Assembly: GCA_964409335.1 (NCBI GenBank)
Contig: CAYPCW010000006.1
Span: 1 to 64,000, forward strand
Direction: 5' to 3'
DNA: 64,000 bases
Source: JABMOW01 sp964409335
GTDB taxonomy: Bacteria; Fidelibacterota; Marinisomatia; SCGC-AAA003-L08; JACNLC01
How positions within the stretch are numbered: position 1 is the stretch's first letter; each line of letters opens with the position of its first letter. The notes under the pieces are model-generated. The model saw nothing but the letters and a program-made list of their open reading frames with translations, was not told the DNA's origin and made no database searches. The translations under genes and the position numbers were made by a program. Shown piece after piece: positions 36,524 to 46,051 of the stretch.

Positions 36524-37438
36524 TTATTCAGTTGATGCTGTCTGCATCAGTTGGGTAATAACCTCCCGTCTTTCCTGAACCGAACCGGGTGTTGCAGACA
36601 ATATTCCTTCAAGACCAAAACATTCAACGGTGAATGACGCAACTGCCGCTGCCGTGATTACCGCATTTTCAAGGTCATCCATACCAAAACAGGATAAATG
36701 ACCGATCAAACCCCCGGCAAACGTGTCTCCCGCACCGGTAGGGTCCGCCACTTTTACATAGGGATAAATGGGGATATGGATAATCTTCCCATGGTGCGAG
36801 AGTAACGCCCCTTTCGATCCCTGTTTAATCACCACTGCCTCAGGTCCCATTTGGGTTAATACACCGGCGGCGGCGGCCAGATCCCGAACGCCGGTTAATT
36901 GGACCGCTTCTTCATCGTTCAATAGAAAAATATTAACCCGCTTCAGAACCATTTTCAGTTTGTCCACATTCCGGTCAATCCACAGATTCATCGTATCACA
37001 GATCACCAGTTCAGCCTGAGGGACCAATGCAGAAACGGAAATTTGAAGATCCGGCTGGATATTCCCTAAAAAAACAAAAGGCGTATCCCGGTGGTCATTC
37101 ATGATTTCCGGATGAAAAGAGGCAAAAACGCCCAGTTCGGTAAACAGGGTTTCACGCCTGGAAAAATCATCGCTGTATCGGGCGCCCCACCTGAATGTCC
37201 TTCCAACCGCGACCTGAACATTGGTTACATCGATTCCCCGGGATCGCAGCATACTCCAACCGGCAGGTGGAAAATCATCGCCCACCACACCCACCAGACG
37301 CACGGGCGCGAACAATGATGCGGCAACTGAAAAATAGGTCGCAGACCCACCCAAAATGTCCTCAAACCGGCCAGAATGGGTTTCGAGTGAATCAAGTGCG
37401 ATGGATCCAACGGCAAGTATGGGTTTTGCTTCATTCAT
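36524..37438 (-). CDS. PfkB-family sugar/nucleoside kinase
   Basis: Protein of 304 residues. The PfkB C-terminal signature DPTGAGDTFAGGLIGHL carries the catalytic Asp, and the N-terminal part has GGSATYFSVAASLFAPVRLV and GVVGDDFP. Residues near 200 (VVIKQGSKGALLSH) fit the ATP site. This lineage of PfkB kinases is widespread in FCB bacteria and lacks an assigned substrate; adenosine or a sugar is possible. Separated by 18 bases from the TPR gene, so probably co-transcribed. Confidence 0.85.
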   Translation of the reverse strand: MNEAKPILAVGSIALDSLETHSGRFEDILGGSATYFSVAASLFAPVRLVGVVGDDFPPAGWSMLRSRGIDVTNVQVAVGRTFRWGARYSDDFSRRETLFTELGVFASFHPEIMNDHRDTPFVFLGNIQPDLQISVSALVPQAELVICDTMNLWIDRNVDKLKMVLKRVNIFLLNDEEAVQLTGVRDLAAAAGVLTQMGPEAVVIKQGSKGALLSHHGKIIHIPIYPYVKVADPTGAGDTFAGGLIGHLSCFGMDDLENAVITAAAVASFTVECFGLEGILSATPGSVQERREVITQLMQTASTE

Positions 37439-37515
37439 GAGATGTCTATTTTACTCTGCTTCTCTTATTAAAACCAAGTTGGATTACGTTTGCAAAGCCG
37501 TCTTAAATTGAATTC

Positions 37516-38043
37516 ATGGGACACATGGAATTTTGTTCGAATTGTGGTGAAAAGAATGTTTTCAGCCACCGTGATGGACGGGAACGGTTTCATTGTACCC
37601 GCTGCGGAACCATTCACTATGAAAATCCAAAACCCACCGCAACACTGATTTGTCCCCAGGATAATAGCATTCTTCTGGTGAAGCGTGCCTTCGAACCGGC
37701 AAAGGGCGGCTGGAGTTTACCCGGCGGATTCATCGAATTGAACGAAACCGTCGAAAATGCGGCTGCGCGTGAATTAAAAGAAGAAACGATGCTGGATGGA
37801 ACCGTCGCCCATGTGCTGGGGCACTGCTCGCATTTTAATACCGTTTTCGGAGATGTTCTGCTTATCGGGTTGGTGATGGATATTGAAGATTATTCCTCAA
37901 TCACACCAGGAGATGACGCCTCTGAAGCCCAGTTTTTCCCTGTCGGGAATCTGCCTCAAATGGCATTTTATTGCCATGACAAGATCGTGGAAAAATACCG
38001 GCGCTGGCGGAAACAAATCGTTCAACCAGGCCGGGTTTTATGA
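37516..38043 (+). CDS. Nudix hydrolase with N-terminal zinc ribbon
   Basis: Protein of 175 residues. A zinc ribbon (CSNCG...FHCTRCG, about residues 7-35) precedes the Nudix domain, whose box is GGFIELNETVENAAARELKEETM. This arrangement is found in the NudC/NADH-pyrophosphatase group and in uncharacterised Nudix proteins; the NudC SQPWPFPxS motif is not present, so NADH is not the clear substrate. Its last bases overlap the AroQ-like gene by 4 (ATGA). Confidence 0.85.
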   Translation: MGHMEFCSNCGEKNVFSHRDGRERFHCTRCGTIHYENPKPTATLICPQDNSILLVKRAFEPAKGGWSLPGGFIELNETVENAAARELKEETMLDGTVAHVLGHCSHFNTVFGDVLLIGLVMDIEDYSSITPGDDASEAQFFPVGNLPQMAFYCHDKIVEKYRRWRKQIVQPGRVL

Positions 38044-38465
38044 AGATACTTGTCCTGCACGGACCGAATATGAACCTGATCGGTTTGCGATCGGCAAAAT
38101 CCGGGACACATGTAACCCTGGATAAGATCGACCGGGCATTGCGCCGCCAGGTACGGAATCGTGAGACCAGCCTGAAGATTCTGCAAACCCATAATGAGGC
38201 CAAAGCAGTGACGTTTCTCCACCGAAACCGAAACCTTGCAGACGGTCTGCTCATTTCACCGGAATCATGGCACACCGGCGCATTTACTCTCGCCGATACA
38301 TTATCCCTGATAAACATTCCATTTATTACGGTTTCGTTTAAAAAACCTAAAGCCACACTTTTTCATGGGATTCATGCAGTCGTCAATGACGATCCCGTTG
38401 CAGCTTATGAGAAAGCAATAGTGGAAATGAAGCGGTTTTTAGATGGAAAAGATTCAAAAATATAA
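38040..38465 (+). CDS. Type II dehydroquinase (AroQ)-like protein without catalytic residues
   Basis: Protein of 141 residues, the AroQ length, beginning KILVLHGPNMNLIGLRSA like true AroQ (KILVxNGPNLNLLGxRxP). The catalytic Tyr of RxPxxYG is replaced (GLRSAKSGT), the NPGAYTH loop is SPESWHTGA (Asn and His lost or displaced), and the EVHxSN His is gone (ITVSFKK). The Arg/Tyr/Asn/His set needed to dehydrate 3-dehydroquinate is therefore missing. It probably kept the fold for another job, or is a decaying copy. Coupled to the zinc-ribbon Nudix gene. Convergent with ychF. Confidence 0.8.
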   Translation: MKILVLHGPNMNLIGLRSAKSGTHVTLDKIDRALRRQVRNRETSLKILQTHNEAKAVTFLHRNRNLADGLLISPESWHTGAFTLADTLSLINIPFITVSFKKPKATLFHGIHAVVNDDPVAAYEKAIVEMKRFLDGKDSKI

Positions 38466-38497
38466 AATCGGAAGCGCCTGCAGAGGCAGCGAACAGG

Positions 38498-39598
38498 TCA
38501 TACGTTAAATTTAAAAAAGATCACATCCCCGTCTTTAACGATGTAGGATTTACCTTCCTGTCGAATCTTGCCGGATTCCTTCAGCGCCATCTCAGAATGA
38601 TATTGCATAAGATCAGTGAAATGATATATTTCCGCTTTGATAAATCCGCGCTGAAAATCAGTGTGGATTTCACCGGCTGCCATGGGTGCGGAATACCCTT
38701 TCGGGATGGTCCATGCACGTACTTCTTTGTCGCCGGCCGTGAAAAAGGTCTCGAGTCCCAACAGACGATATGCAGAATGGATCAATTTATCCAGGCCAGG
38801 CTCTGCGAGGTGATATTCCTCCATGAATAATTGACGGTCATCACCGTCCAGTTGAGCAATCTCGGCTTCAATATTTCCACAGAGACGAACGGCAGTATTT
38901 CCTTCATTTTCTGCGAAATCGAACAAACGCTGTACCGGTTCGCTTCGAGTCATCGATTGAATTTCCGATTCATCTACGTTCGCTACATACAAAATGGGTT
39001 TCTGTGTTAGTAAAAACATGTGCCGCAAATTTTCGGTCATCTCGGGTTCCAGAGGGATATTTCGCACCATTTTACCCTCATTCATATACGGGATGATATG
39101 CTCAAGAGCATCCAGTTCCTTCCGGCTGTCTTTATCCCCTATCCGCACGGATTTCCGCACTTTGACCCGTCGTTTCTCTACTGAATCGAGGTCGCGAAGA
39201 AGCAGTTCCATTTCGATGATCTCTGCATCTCTTACGGGATTGATACTGCCCTCCACATGGGTGACATTATCGTCATTAAAACACCGGATCACATGAACGA
39301 TGGCAGAGACATTGCGGATATGCGATAGAAACTGATTCCCCAGTCCTTCGCCCTTACTGGCTCCTTTGACCAACCCTGCAATATCTACAAATTCAACTGT
39401 GGCAGGAGTGATCTTTGCCGGATTGATGAATGCCGATATCTGTTCGAGCCTGACATCCGGAACTTCGACGATACCCACGTTGGGGTCAATGGTGCAGAAC
39501 GGATAGTTTTCCGCCGGAATTTCTGATGCCGTGAGTGCGTTAAATATCGTGGATTTTCCCACGTTTGGCAGTCCCACGATACCGCATTGCAAAGCCAT
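38498..39598 (-). CDS. ychF: Ribosome-binding ATPase YchF
   Basis: Protein of 366 residues, the usual YchF/Ola1 length. The G1 motif is GLPNVGKST, switch I is in PFCTIDPNVGIVEVPD, and G3 is DIAGLVKGASKGEGLGNQFL. NVDE replaces the GTP-specific NKxD, as expected for an ATP-using member. The C-terminal TGS domain ends DGDVIFFKFNV. CAGGAG precedes the start. It binds ribosomes and is involved in translation and stress responses. Confidence 0.96.
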   Translation of the reverse strand: MALQCGIVGLPNVGKSTIFNALTASEIPAENYPFCTIDPNVGIVEVPDVRLEQISAFINPAKITPATVEFVDIAGLVKGASKGEGLGNQFLSHIRNVSAIVHVIRCFNDDNVTHVEGSINPVRDAEIIEMELLLRDLDSVEKRRVKVRKSVRIGDKDSRKELDALEHIIPYMNEGKMVRNIPLEPEMTENLRHMFLLTQKPILYVANVDESEIQSMTRSEPVQRLFDFAENEGNTAVRLCGNIEAEIAQLDGDDRQLFMEEYHLAEPGLDKLIHSAYRLLGLETFFTAGDKEVRAWTIPKGYSAPMAAGEIHTDFQRGFIKAEIYHFTDLMQYHSEMALKESGKIRQEGKSYIVKDGDVIFFKFNV

Positions 39599-39980
39599 AA
39601 TGCTCCTGTTGGTTTACGATGAATGATAGTCGGTTGATTTAATGTTATACAGCCTGTGAAATTTACTCAGACGGAAATCGATTTCAGATGAAAAACGGTT
39701 GATAGGGAAAATTGAGCGGTCCGATCATTAAATGAAATACAGGTAAATATGTAAAATAACCGTAACTAATATCCGCCGGATGAATTTATGGCAAAAAGTA
39801 TTTTTAATAGTATATCTACCTGATCGGCAGTCTCATGAATATGGAGACAGTTTTGTCTGCATTCAGCAGACAATTATTTTCAGTAATTTTTCCCGGGCAG
39901 CGTGTTCTCCTCATAAGAATCGGCGGCTGCGTGCTTCCCAATCAGTGATCTCTATTGCACATTCGTTCGCCGGGATGTCT
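39599..39980. other. Intergenic 382 bases between ychF and the mscS gene
   Basis: No gene. An 8-bp stem (TTGTCTGC-ATTCA-GCAGACAA, 39853-39873) is present but has no clear T-run. The part near 39600-39650 is AT-rich and should hold the ychF promoter. Nothing else stands out. Confidence 0.4.
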
Positions 39981-40724
39981 TCATCGCTCAATCACCAGTC
40001 CGGGGATTTCACGTTGAATATGATCCCGTAACGATGGAAAAAAGTCCCGTTCCAGTGCATACACCGTCACTTCAAACTGATACCGACCCTCCCGCTCTGA
40101 TACCCAATCCACAACAGGCGGTTTCCGAACCGATGACCAGGCGCAATTCAGGATCGCAAGTGTCAATTCGCGGGTCGCATGATTCGCAGGTCCCGTCTTA
40201 ATCAGGCTGAGGGTAAATGCATCTGCTTTCCACCGTTCTGATTCACTGAACCGTTCCACCGTTCCCCGCGTGATGGTACTGTAGGGAATGCGGATTTTAC
40301 GGTGATCCTCCGTTTCAATCTCCAGTGAACGAAACCCCAATTTACGCACGATCCCTTCCAGTTGGTTGATATGGACTGTATCGTCGATTTCGTAGACATT
40401 TTCCGCCCGAAGAAAAATTCCGCTCACATAATCCCGGATAGCAAACCACGCCGACCCTACGAGGATAACCAACAGAGCGGCATACAAAATAGTTGAATAC
40501 AGGGGTTCGTCACCGTAAAATCGGGCAATGATCCATAAAATGATCATAATCAGCACAAAAATCTCAATGACCGGTTGAATCCGGTGGATTTTATCACTCA
40601 ACAGTTTATTGGTTTTCACATGAAGAGAATAGCGCCGGAGTGCGTATGTAAAAAACAATGTAAGTACTCCCAGGATCATTAATATCTGAACATGGACAAT
40701 GGGGGGTGATTTCAGAAAATCCAT
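39981..40724 (-). CDS. Small-conductance mechanosensitive channel (MscS family)
   Basis: Protein of 247 residues with about three membrane segments, then the MscS beta domain (VYEIDDTVHINQLEGIVRKLGF followed by IETEDHRKIRIPYSTI). The pore helix TM3 (ALLVILVGSAWFAIRDYVSGIF) is less Gly/Ala-regular than in E. coli MscS. It releases solutes on hypo-osmotic shock. Its start overlaps the stop of the cotransporter-ATPase gene by 1 base, with GGGAG in the end of that gene, so the two are one translation unit. Confidence 0.85.
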   Translation of the reverse strand: MDFLKSPPIVHVQILMILGVLTLFFTYALRRYSLHVKTNKLLSDKIHRIQPVIEIFVLIMIILWIIARFYGDEPLYSTILYAALLVILVGSAWFAIRDYVSGIFLRAENVYEIDDTVHINQLEGIVRKLGFRSLEIETEDHRKIRIPYSTITRGTVERFSESERWKADAFTLSLIKTGPANHATRELTLAILNCAWSSVRKPPVVDWVSEREGRYQFEVTVYALERDFFPSLRDHIQREIPGLVIER

Positions 40725-43700
40725 TACAAGACTCCCATAACAGCAAATTGTTGGTTCAAAAAAGGTTGAACAAACGGTGAGATTTCAAGATAAACTCCCG
40801 TCTCCCGGAGGACCCCGCATCGTTTCAGTACGAGAAGGATGTGGTGAAGTTCTGTGGGTTCCAGGGGGACGATCCTTTTCAATTGATCTTCGGTTAGCTG
40901 CTGGTGTAAAATAAATTGCAACAGGATCATGATTTGTCTGGTGGATATCCGTTCAAGGATGGTCATATCCGGCATCTCCGGCCAGGACAAAACAATTTCA
41001 TCCCTGTTCACCTGCTCAATAAGAGCGATCCAAATTCCCAGCGCGATGCCAACATTACCTCTGGAAATATCAAAAAGCGCTGTAAAAAACTTGGCAAGTT
41101 TCCAGTCTGAAATATTTCCCTCCTCTGCCTTCCCTATCCGGAAACGCAGTCCCGTTGACCGGTGCCGCAGAAGGATAATGTCCTTCAGATCTTTTGCATC
41201 AAAGGGTTCGCAATGAATAATGGACAGAAAATAACTTTCCATGTCTATCATGCTATTTACAAACCGGAAGGAATGAACATTCATGTTTACGATAAAGTAA
41301 CAGTGATCGCCGAAATGCTCAATGAGTGACAATATCCTGTTGATCACCGCATATCCTTCACGGCTTCTTTCCCACCATTTTTCGAGATCATCAATGATCA
41401 GAACCGTATTTTCAGGGAGTCTACCCACCATTTCTTCCTGAGAGCCGGTCTGTTGAAGTGCGCTCTCCATTTCGGATTTAAATGCCGTTTCGGTTCCCGA
41501 TCCGGCGGAGGGTGGTTTGATTAAAAAAACCTTTTGTCGTGGAAATTCCGTATCGGCAATGTATTGTGACAGTGCAGTTTTTCCGGAATTTCGTTCACCC
41601 AGGATTAGTAATCCACCCGGCGCTCCCCTCCGATACCGGGCTATGGCCGTGGCGGCAAGGGATATTTCTTTCTGGTTCCCGACCCACAATTCTGACGATA
41701 TTCCGGGTTTACTCAGAAACAACTGCCGGTAATAATAGGGCAGGCTTTCCAGAATGTGGGGTAATGGTGAAACAGATTCGGAAAATCGCACCAATTCTTC
41801 AACATGACTTCTGTGCCATGATCCCTTTGACTGCAGTTTTCTCGCAAACAGAATACCCTGACTCCAACGATACAGGAGGGATACCAATTGATCGTTCATC
41901 CGCTCCCAAAGACCTTGAATATTCATTTCAAAAACGCTGAATGCTTTGCGGGTTTTCTGGGTGCGGATATACTGTTGAAGATTCCCTGCAGACCGGGTCA
42001 GCACATAGGGATTCAGCCGATCAAAAATATCAGTGAGTTTTTCTTCGATGAAATCAAACAACTCGCGTGTGAGACCCGTTAATTTTTCCTTTTCTCTTTG
42101 CAGACGAAGCACGTTTTTAGAATCCAGGCCGGATGATTTTTCTGACCTATCGGCTATGGTTTTTGGCAGACTTTCATTCAGTGAGGTCTCTGTGAATCGG
42201 ATAACATCCCGCATTATATTCTCTGTGGCGTGTATTTGATGGTCCAGCAATTGCACATTTTCTTCAAGGGGTACAATAAATAAGGTTTCGAAAAAATACT
42301 CCACCAGGCGACGGTATGATACAATCAGGATACTTGCTTCTTCAAACCGGGATGCCTGCAACTGATTGACAGAAGTCTCATCGATCACTTCCATACTTTC
42401 CGGCAACTCTCCGGTACCGGTTTGTATTTCTGACCATAACTGATCCAGATACTGCATGAGATTCGCCCTTAGTTTTGAGCTGGACTGAAGTTTTATCCCG
42501 GCCGTTTCAGAGTCGCCATTATTCTCGGCATTGAGTTTGGCGATCAAGGCATCCAGTGGTGAAAATACATTCGCCTGGAATTCCACCTCCAGGTCTTCCC
42601 GGATCCGGTTGACGATGACCCGTACCCGGTTTTTCAGTGAGAGCAACTGGAGTTCCATCATGATCATATCCAGAAATACAGCCTGATTACCTGCCCAGAT
42701 GTCCGGAAGATCAGACAATCCCGTTGAAGGTCCGCCCTGCTTTTTCATCCACCGAAAATGCCGGCGTATGATATAACGCGTATCCAGCCGCGTCAAATCA
42801 TCTCTGAAGGAATTCAAAAGGATATCGGTCTTGATTGAAATCGCGGTATTTATTTCCGACCGAAACCGGATCTGCCTGGCGAAAAACTCCGTGGTCATGG
42901 CGGATAGTTTTTTTATCTCCTGATCCAGATCATCCGGAGTGATTTTACCGGTTTGAATCAGCCGGTTTTCGAGGAGAACCAGGCTGTCCCTGCCCTGAGA
43001 GAACTGTCGGGTGAGATCCAGCAGGATCAAATAACTCATGATCCCCGCGTCATCTGCAATTTTTCGAAGGAAGTCACTGTAGGGTTTGATCAGGTAATAT
43101 TCTGCAAGCCGCTTGGTACACACATCACGGGTCAGGAGAGCCTTTGACCAGCGGGATTTCATTCTTCCCACCGCTTTGAGCCATCGTAATGACCGGGGAT
43201 CGGTTTTCTCTGCAGCAAGTTCACCCGCGGGGATGATTACGGCGACGGTGGAGGGAATAGAATCAAGGATCCTGCCAGTGTTGTCGGAGATCATCCCGGC
43301 ACAGTCTATTAAGAGATTTTTCTGTCGTTCCAGGGAACTGGATTGAAATTCCGTCAGGATTCTCTGCGCCTGAAATAGATATTCACTTTTACTTTTCAGC
43401 AGGATTCTCAGGTCTTTCCGGCGGTCATCGAATGTGAGATTCTTAACGAGTGATGAAAAATTTCTGTCGGTAAACTCGCTGATCGTTTGAGATAATATGC
43501 GATATTCTTCCAAAAGACCGAATACTATCTCATCACGAACCCTGCGGTTCAAATCCTGCAGTTGATACTGAAATCGCTCAACAATCTCGGCTAAAACGGG
43601 ATCATCCGGAAGGGAGACGGCGGAGTGCATCATTGCATCAGTGACGGGTGCGCCAGTTTCAGACCGGGAAATGACATCGGCCTTGCTGCCCACCATCAGT

Positions 43701-45850
43701 TTCTGAAAATAAGACGAAGCCTTCATCAGAATCACAGTTCCCAATTCCCGGATCAAAGATGTTACATGATCAATGAATTGGACTGGTTGGGTATCCTGGA
43801 TATCCGGCAATCCAAGGAAAATCATGGATGCGTTTTCAGAATGAGTGCGGATCACATCCCGAAAAGATTTCTGTTCGATGGCGTTGTTGATCACGACAAC
43901 GTCAGCATCAATTCGGTGATCGGAAAGGATTTGATCCAGATTTTTATGTATCCGTTCTGAATGTCCGCTGGTTTCCTGAACGACCAGAATCCGAAGTTTC
44001 GCCGCCCGCCATCGATCTGACGTGGTAATAAATTGCATAATCGCTAATGCCAGTGCCATATTATTACTTTGATCCTGCCACCACACGTCGATCTGGTTTT
44101 CCTGCCCAAACTTTTTAGAATTATCATAATTCATCAAGAGAAGATTGTAATCTAAACTGATAAAATTCTTCAGCGTTTGAGTGAACTTCAACGGATTTCC
44201 GGAACTCTTTGCCCACCCCAGCAGCAGGGTGTTGGGTTCGATCCCGGAAAATCCGTAAAATTTGCTGATTGTATTCATCCCCTCATAGATATCGCGACAT
44301 TCTGCCTGTCGGTGGAATACCCCCCGCATTTCATCTTCTTCATGAGGGATGATCTGCTCAATTTTTCGAAATTGTCCTTCTTGATCCGGTTTTTCATGGA
44401 GGATAAAGTCGGAGAGGATGCCCCGTTTATCCACAATCCATCGTCCAAAATCAATGAGATGGGGACGGGAAGTGGCTCCCCCGCTGAACAGAACGATATT
44501 GGGACGCCAGTTCCGGGTATGCTTTTCGGTTTGAAGCAGCCGGCGCAGCCCTGTCCGCACGACAGAGGACCAGACCCCTTCCCACGTGTCTCCGGACTCC
44601 AGAGACAATTCCTTTCGCTGCAGGTAGAGGAACAATAGGATGAGAATCACCGATGCGCTGATCATGGCAACAATATCCAACTGGATCATCACAATGAAAG
44701 CCGTGACGGACCCGATGATACTCATGAGTTTGGGCACTCTAAACTCAGGACGAAAATCCGGACTTGCCCATACTTCAATGGCGGCGCTCATATTCAGGAA
44801 TCCATAGGTGGTAATAAAAAACATGGATACAATTCGTGCAATGGCATCTAATTCACCGATGAGAATACCCGCCTCGGCGATAACGAACGTGAGCATCATG
44901 GCATTTCTGGGTTCGCTGTCTTTGCCATACCCCTTGGCGAAAAACTGAGGTGTGATCTTATCCAGTGCCGTAGCTTGTAATATGCGCGGTGCACCCAAAA
45001 TACTCCCCAGCGCCGAGCTGATGGTGGCACCCCAAATCCCCGCCAAAACCAGCGGTGAAAACCATGAAATCTCTAAAAGTATGTTTGGATTATTTGCCAA
45101 TTGATCAGCGCTGACCGTTTTTGCCAGAAAAACTGATAAGCCGATATAAACGATCAACCCGATACCAATGGCCAGAATGGTACCGAAGGGAATACTTCTC
45201 TTGGGATCTTCAAGATCACCCGACATGGAAACTCCGGCTTCAAATCCTGTCACGGCTGGGAAGAAAATGCCAAATAGAACGATGAATGGAATGGTTGAGG
45301 TAACGGGGCTGAGTAAAGGCGCCGGTGATGGTCCTGGATGACTACCGGTAAAGATAGAGATCAGAGACAGCCCGATAGCCAACATGATCAGATACTGTGT
45401 TTTAATGGCAAACTTCGTGCTGATGATGGTGATACCAGTCACGGCGATGAGAGCAACAGACCCTGTCAAACGGATCATTTCTTTGGTGACATCCATCCCC
45501 AAAAAGCTTAAAAAACTTTCGGAAAAACCGATCAGATACAGGCTTACACTGAACGAAAGACCGACAAATAATGCCAGTCCCAAAGTACCGCCAATCGGAA
45601 GTCCCAGACTTCTGGCGATCATAAAGTAGGTTCCGCCGGTTTTCACTTTTTTATCGGTTGCGATTGACGAAACACTTAATCCGGTGGAAATTGAAATAAT
45701 GTGGGCAAGAAGGATAATTCCGATCGTTTTCCACATCCCCGCATGACCGACAATCCAGGGCAGACGCAGGTACATGATCACCCCCAGGATTGTCAATATT
45801 GAGGGGGTAAATACGCCGCCAAATGTACCCAGTTTTTTCATTTTTGCCAT
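40724..45850 (-). CDS. SLC12-like cation-chloride cotransporter fused to an AAA-like ATPase
   Basis: Protein of 1708 residues. Residues 1 to about 415 are an APC/SLC12 permease: KLGTFGGVFTPSILTILG then IMYLRLPWIVGHAG at the start, 11-12 membrane segments. About 440-740 is the SLC12-type cytosolic domain (NQIDVWWQDQSNNMALALAI then WRAAKLRILVVQ). About 740-1380 is helical and charged. An ATPase follows, with Walker A LGERNSGKT (about 1416-1423) and Walker B NTVLIIDDLEKWW (about 1483), and a C-terminal winged-helix-like part. Bacterial SLC12 homologues normally stop near 700-800 residues. The fusion suggests ATP-controlled ion transport, inferred from architecture. GAGGAT precedes the start. Confidence 0.85.
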   Translation of the reverse strand: MAKMKKLGTFGGVFTPSILTILGVIMYLRLPWIVGHAGMWKTIGIILLAHIISISTGLSVSSIATDKKVKTGGTYFMIARSLGLPIGGTLGLALFVGLSFSVSLYLIGFSESFLSFLGMDVTKEMIRLTGSVALIAVTGITIISTKFAIKTQYLIMLAIGLSLISIFTGSHPGPSPAPLLSPVTSTIPFIVLFGIFFPAVTGFEAGVSMSGDLEDPKRSIPFGTILAIGIGLIVYIGLSVFLAKTVSADQLANNPNILLEISWFSPLVLAGIWGATISSALGSILGAPRILQATALDKITPQFFAKGYGKDSEPRNAMMLTFVIAEAGILIGELDAIARIVSMFFITTYGFLNMSAAIEVWASPDFRPEFRVPKLMSIIGSVTAFIVMIQLDIVAMISASVILILLFLYLQRKELSLESGDTWEGVWSSVVRTGLRRLLQTEKHTRNWRPNIVLFSGGATSRPHLIDFGRWIVDKRGILSDFILHEKPDQEGQFRKIEQIIPHEEDEMRGVFHRQAECRDIYEGMNTISKFYGFSGIEPNTLLLGWAKSSGNPLKFTQTLKNFISLDYNLLLMNYDNSKKFGQENQIDVWWQDQSNNMALALAIMQFITTSDRWRAAKLRILVVQETSGHSERIHKNLDQILSDHRIDADVVVINNAIEQKSFRDVIRTHSENASMIFLGLPDIQDTQPVQFIDHVTSLIRELGTVILMKASSYFQKLMVGSKADVISRSETGAPVTDAMMHSAVSLPDDPVLAEIVERFQYQLQDLNRRVRDEIVFGLLEEYRILSQTISEFTDRNFSSLVKNLTFDDRRKDLRILLKSKSEYLFQAQRILTEFQSSSLERQKNLLIDCAGMISDNTGRILDSIPSTVAVIIPAGELAAEKTDPRSLRWLKAVGRMKSRWSKALLTRDVCTKRLAEYYLIKPYSDFLRKIADDAGIMSYLILLDLTRQFSQGRDSLVLLENRLIQTGKITPDDLDQEIKKLSAMTTEFFARQIRFRSEINTAISIKTDILLNSFRDDLTRLDTRYIIRRHFRWMKKQGGPSTGLSDLPDIWAGNQAVFLDMIMMELQLLSLKNRVRVIVNRIREDLEVEFQANVFSPLDALIAKLNAENNGDSETAGIKLQSSSKLRANLMQYLDQLWSEIQTGTGELPESMEVIDETSVNQLQASRFEEASILIVSYRRLVEYFFETLFIVPLEENVQLLDHQIHATENIMRDVIRFTETSLNESLPKTIADRSEKSSGLDSKNVLRLQREKEKLTGLTRELFDFIEEKLTDIFDRLNPYVLTRSAGNLQQYIRTQKTRKAFSVFEMNIQGLWERMNDQLVSLLYRWSQGILFARKLQSKGSWHRSHVEELVRFSESVSPLPHILESLPYYYRQLFLSKPGISSELWVGNQKEISLAATAIARYRRGAPGGLLILGERNSGKTALSQYIADTEFPRQKVFLIKPPSAGSGTETAFKSEMESALQQTGSQEEMVGRLPENTVLIIDDLEKWWERSREGYAVINRILSLIEHFGDHCYFIVNMNVHSFRFVNSMIDMESYFLSIIHCEPFDAKDLKDIILLRHRSTGLRFRIGKAEEGNISDWKLAKFFTALFDISRGNVGIALGIWIALIEQVNRDEIVLSWPEMPDMTILERISTRQIMILLQFILHQQLTEDQLKRIVPLEPTELHHILLVLKRCGVLRETGVYLEISPFVQPFLNQQFAVMGVL

Positions 45851-45944
45851 ATTATCCTCACCTTACCGGTTTAAAATGGAATGATCCATATGAATACAAA
45901 ACGTCCTATGAATCGTAAGCGGAATTAATTTATCAACTTTCATG

Positions 45945-45963
45945 ATTCTTATCTCATAAGAAT
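45945..45963. promoter_or_regulatory. Inverted repeat in the divergent control region
   Basis: ATTCTTAT-CTC-ATAAGAAT is a perfect 8-bp inverted repeat in the 200 bases between the cotransporter-ATPase gene and the divergent MFS gene. It may be an operator or a small terminator (TTTTT follows on the plus strand). CATGAT and ATCATG flank it further out as a second, nested inverted repeat. Confidence 0.35.
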
Positions 45964-46051
45964 TTTTATTGATTCGTGATCATGAGAGTAACTTTCACCC
46001 CTTGAAAACGATTATATTTAACAGATTTACATAAAATTATATGTACTGCGC

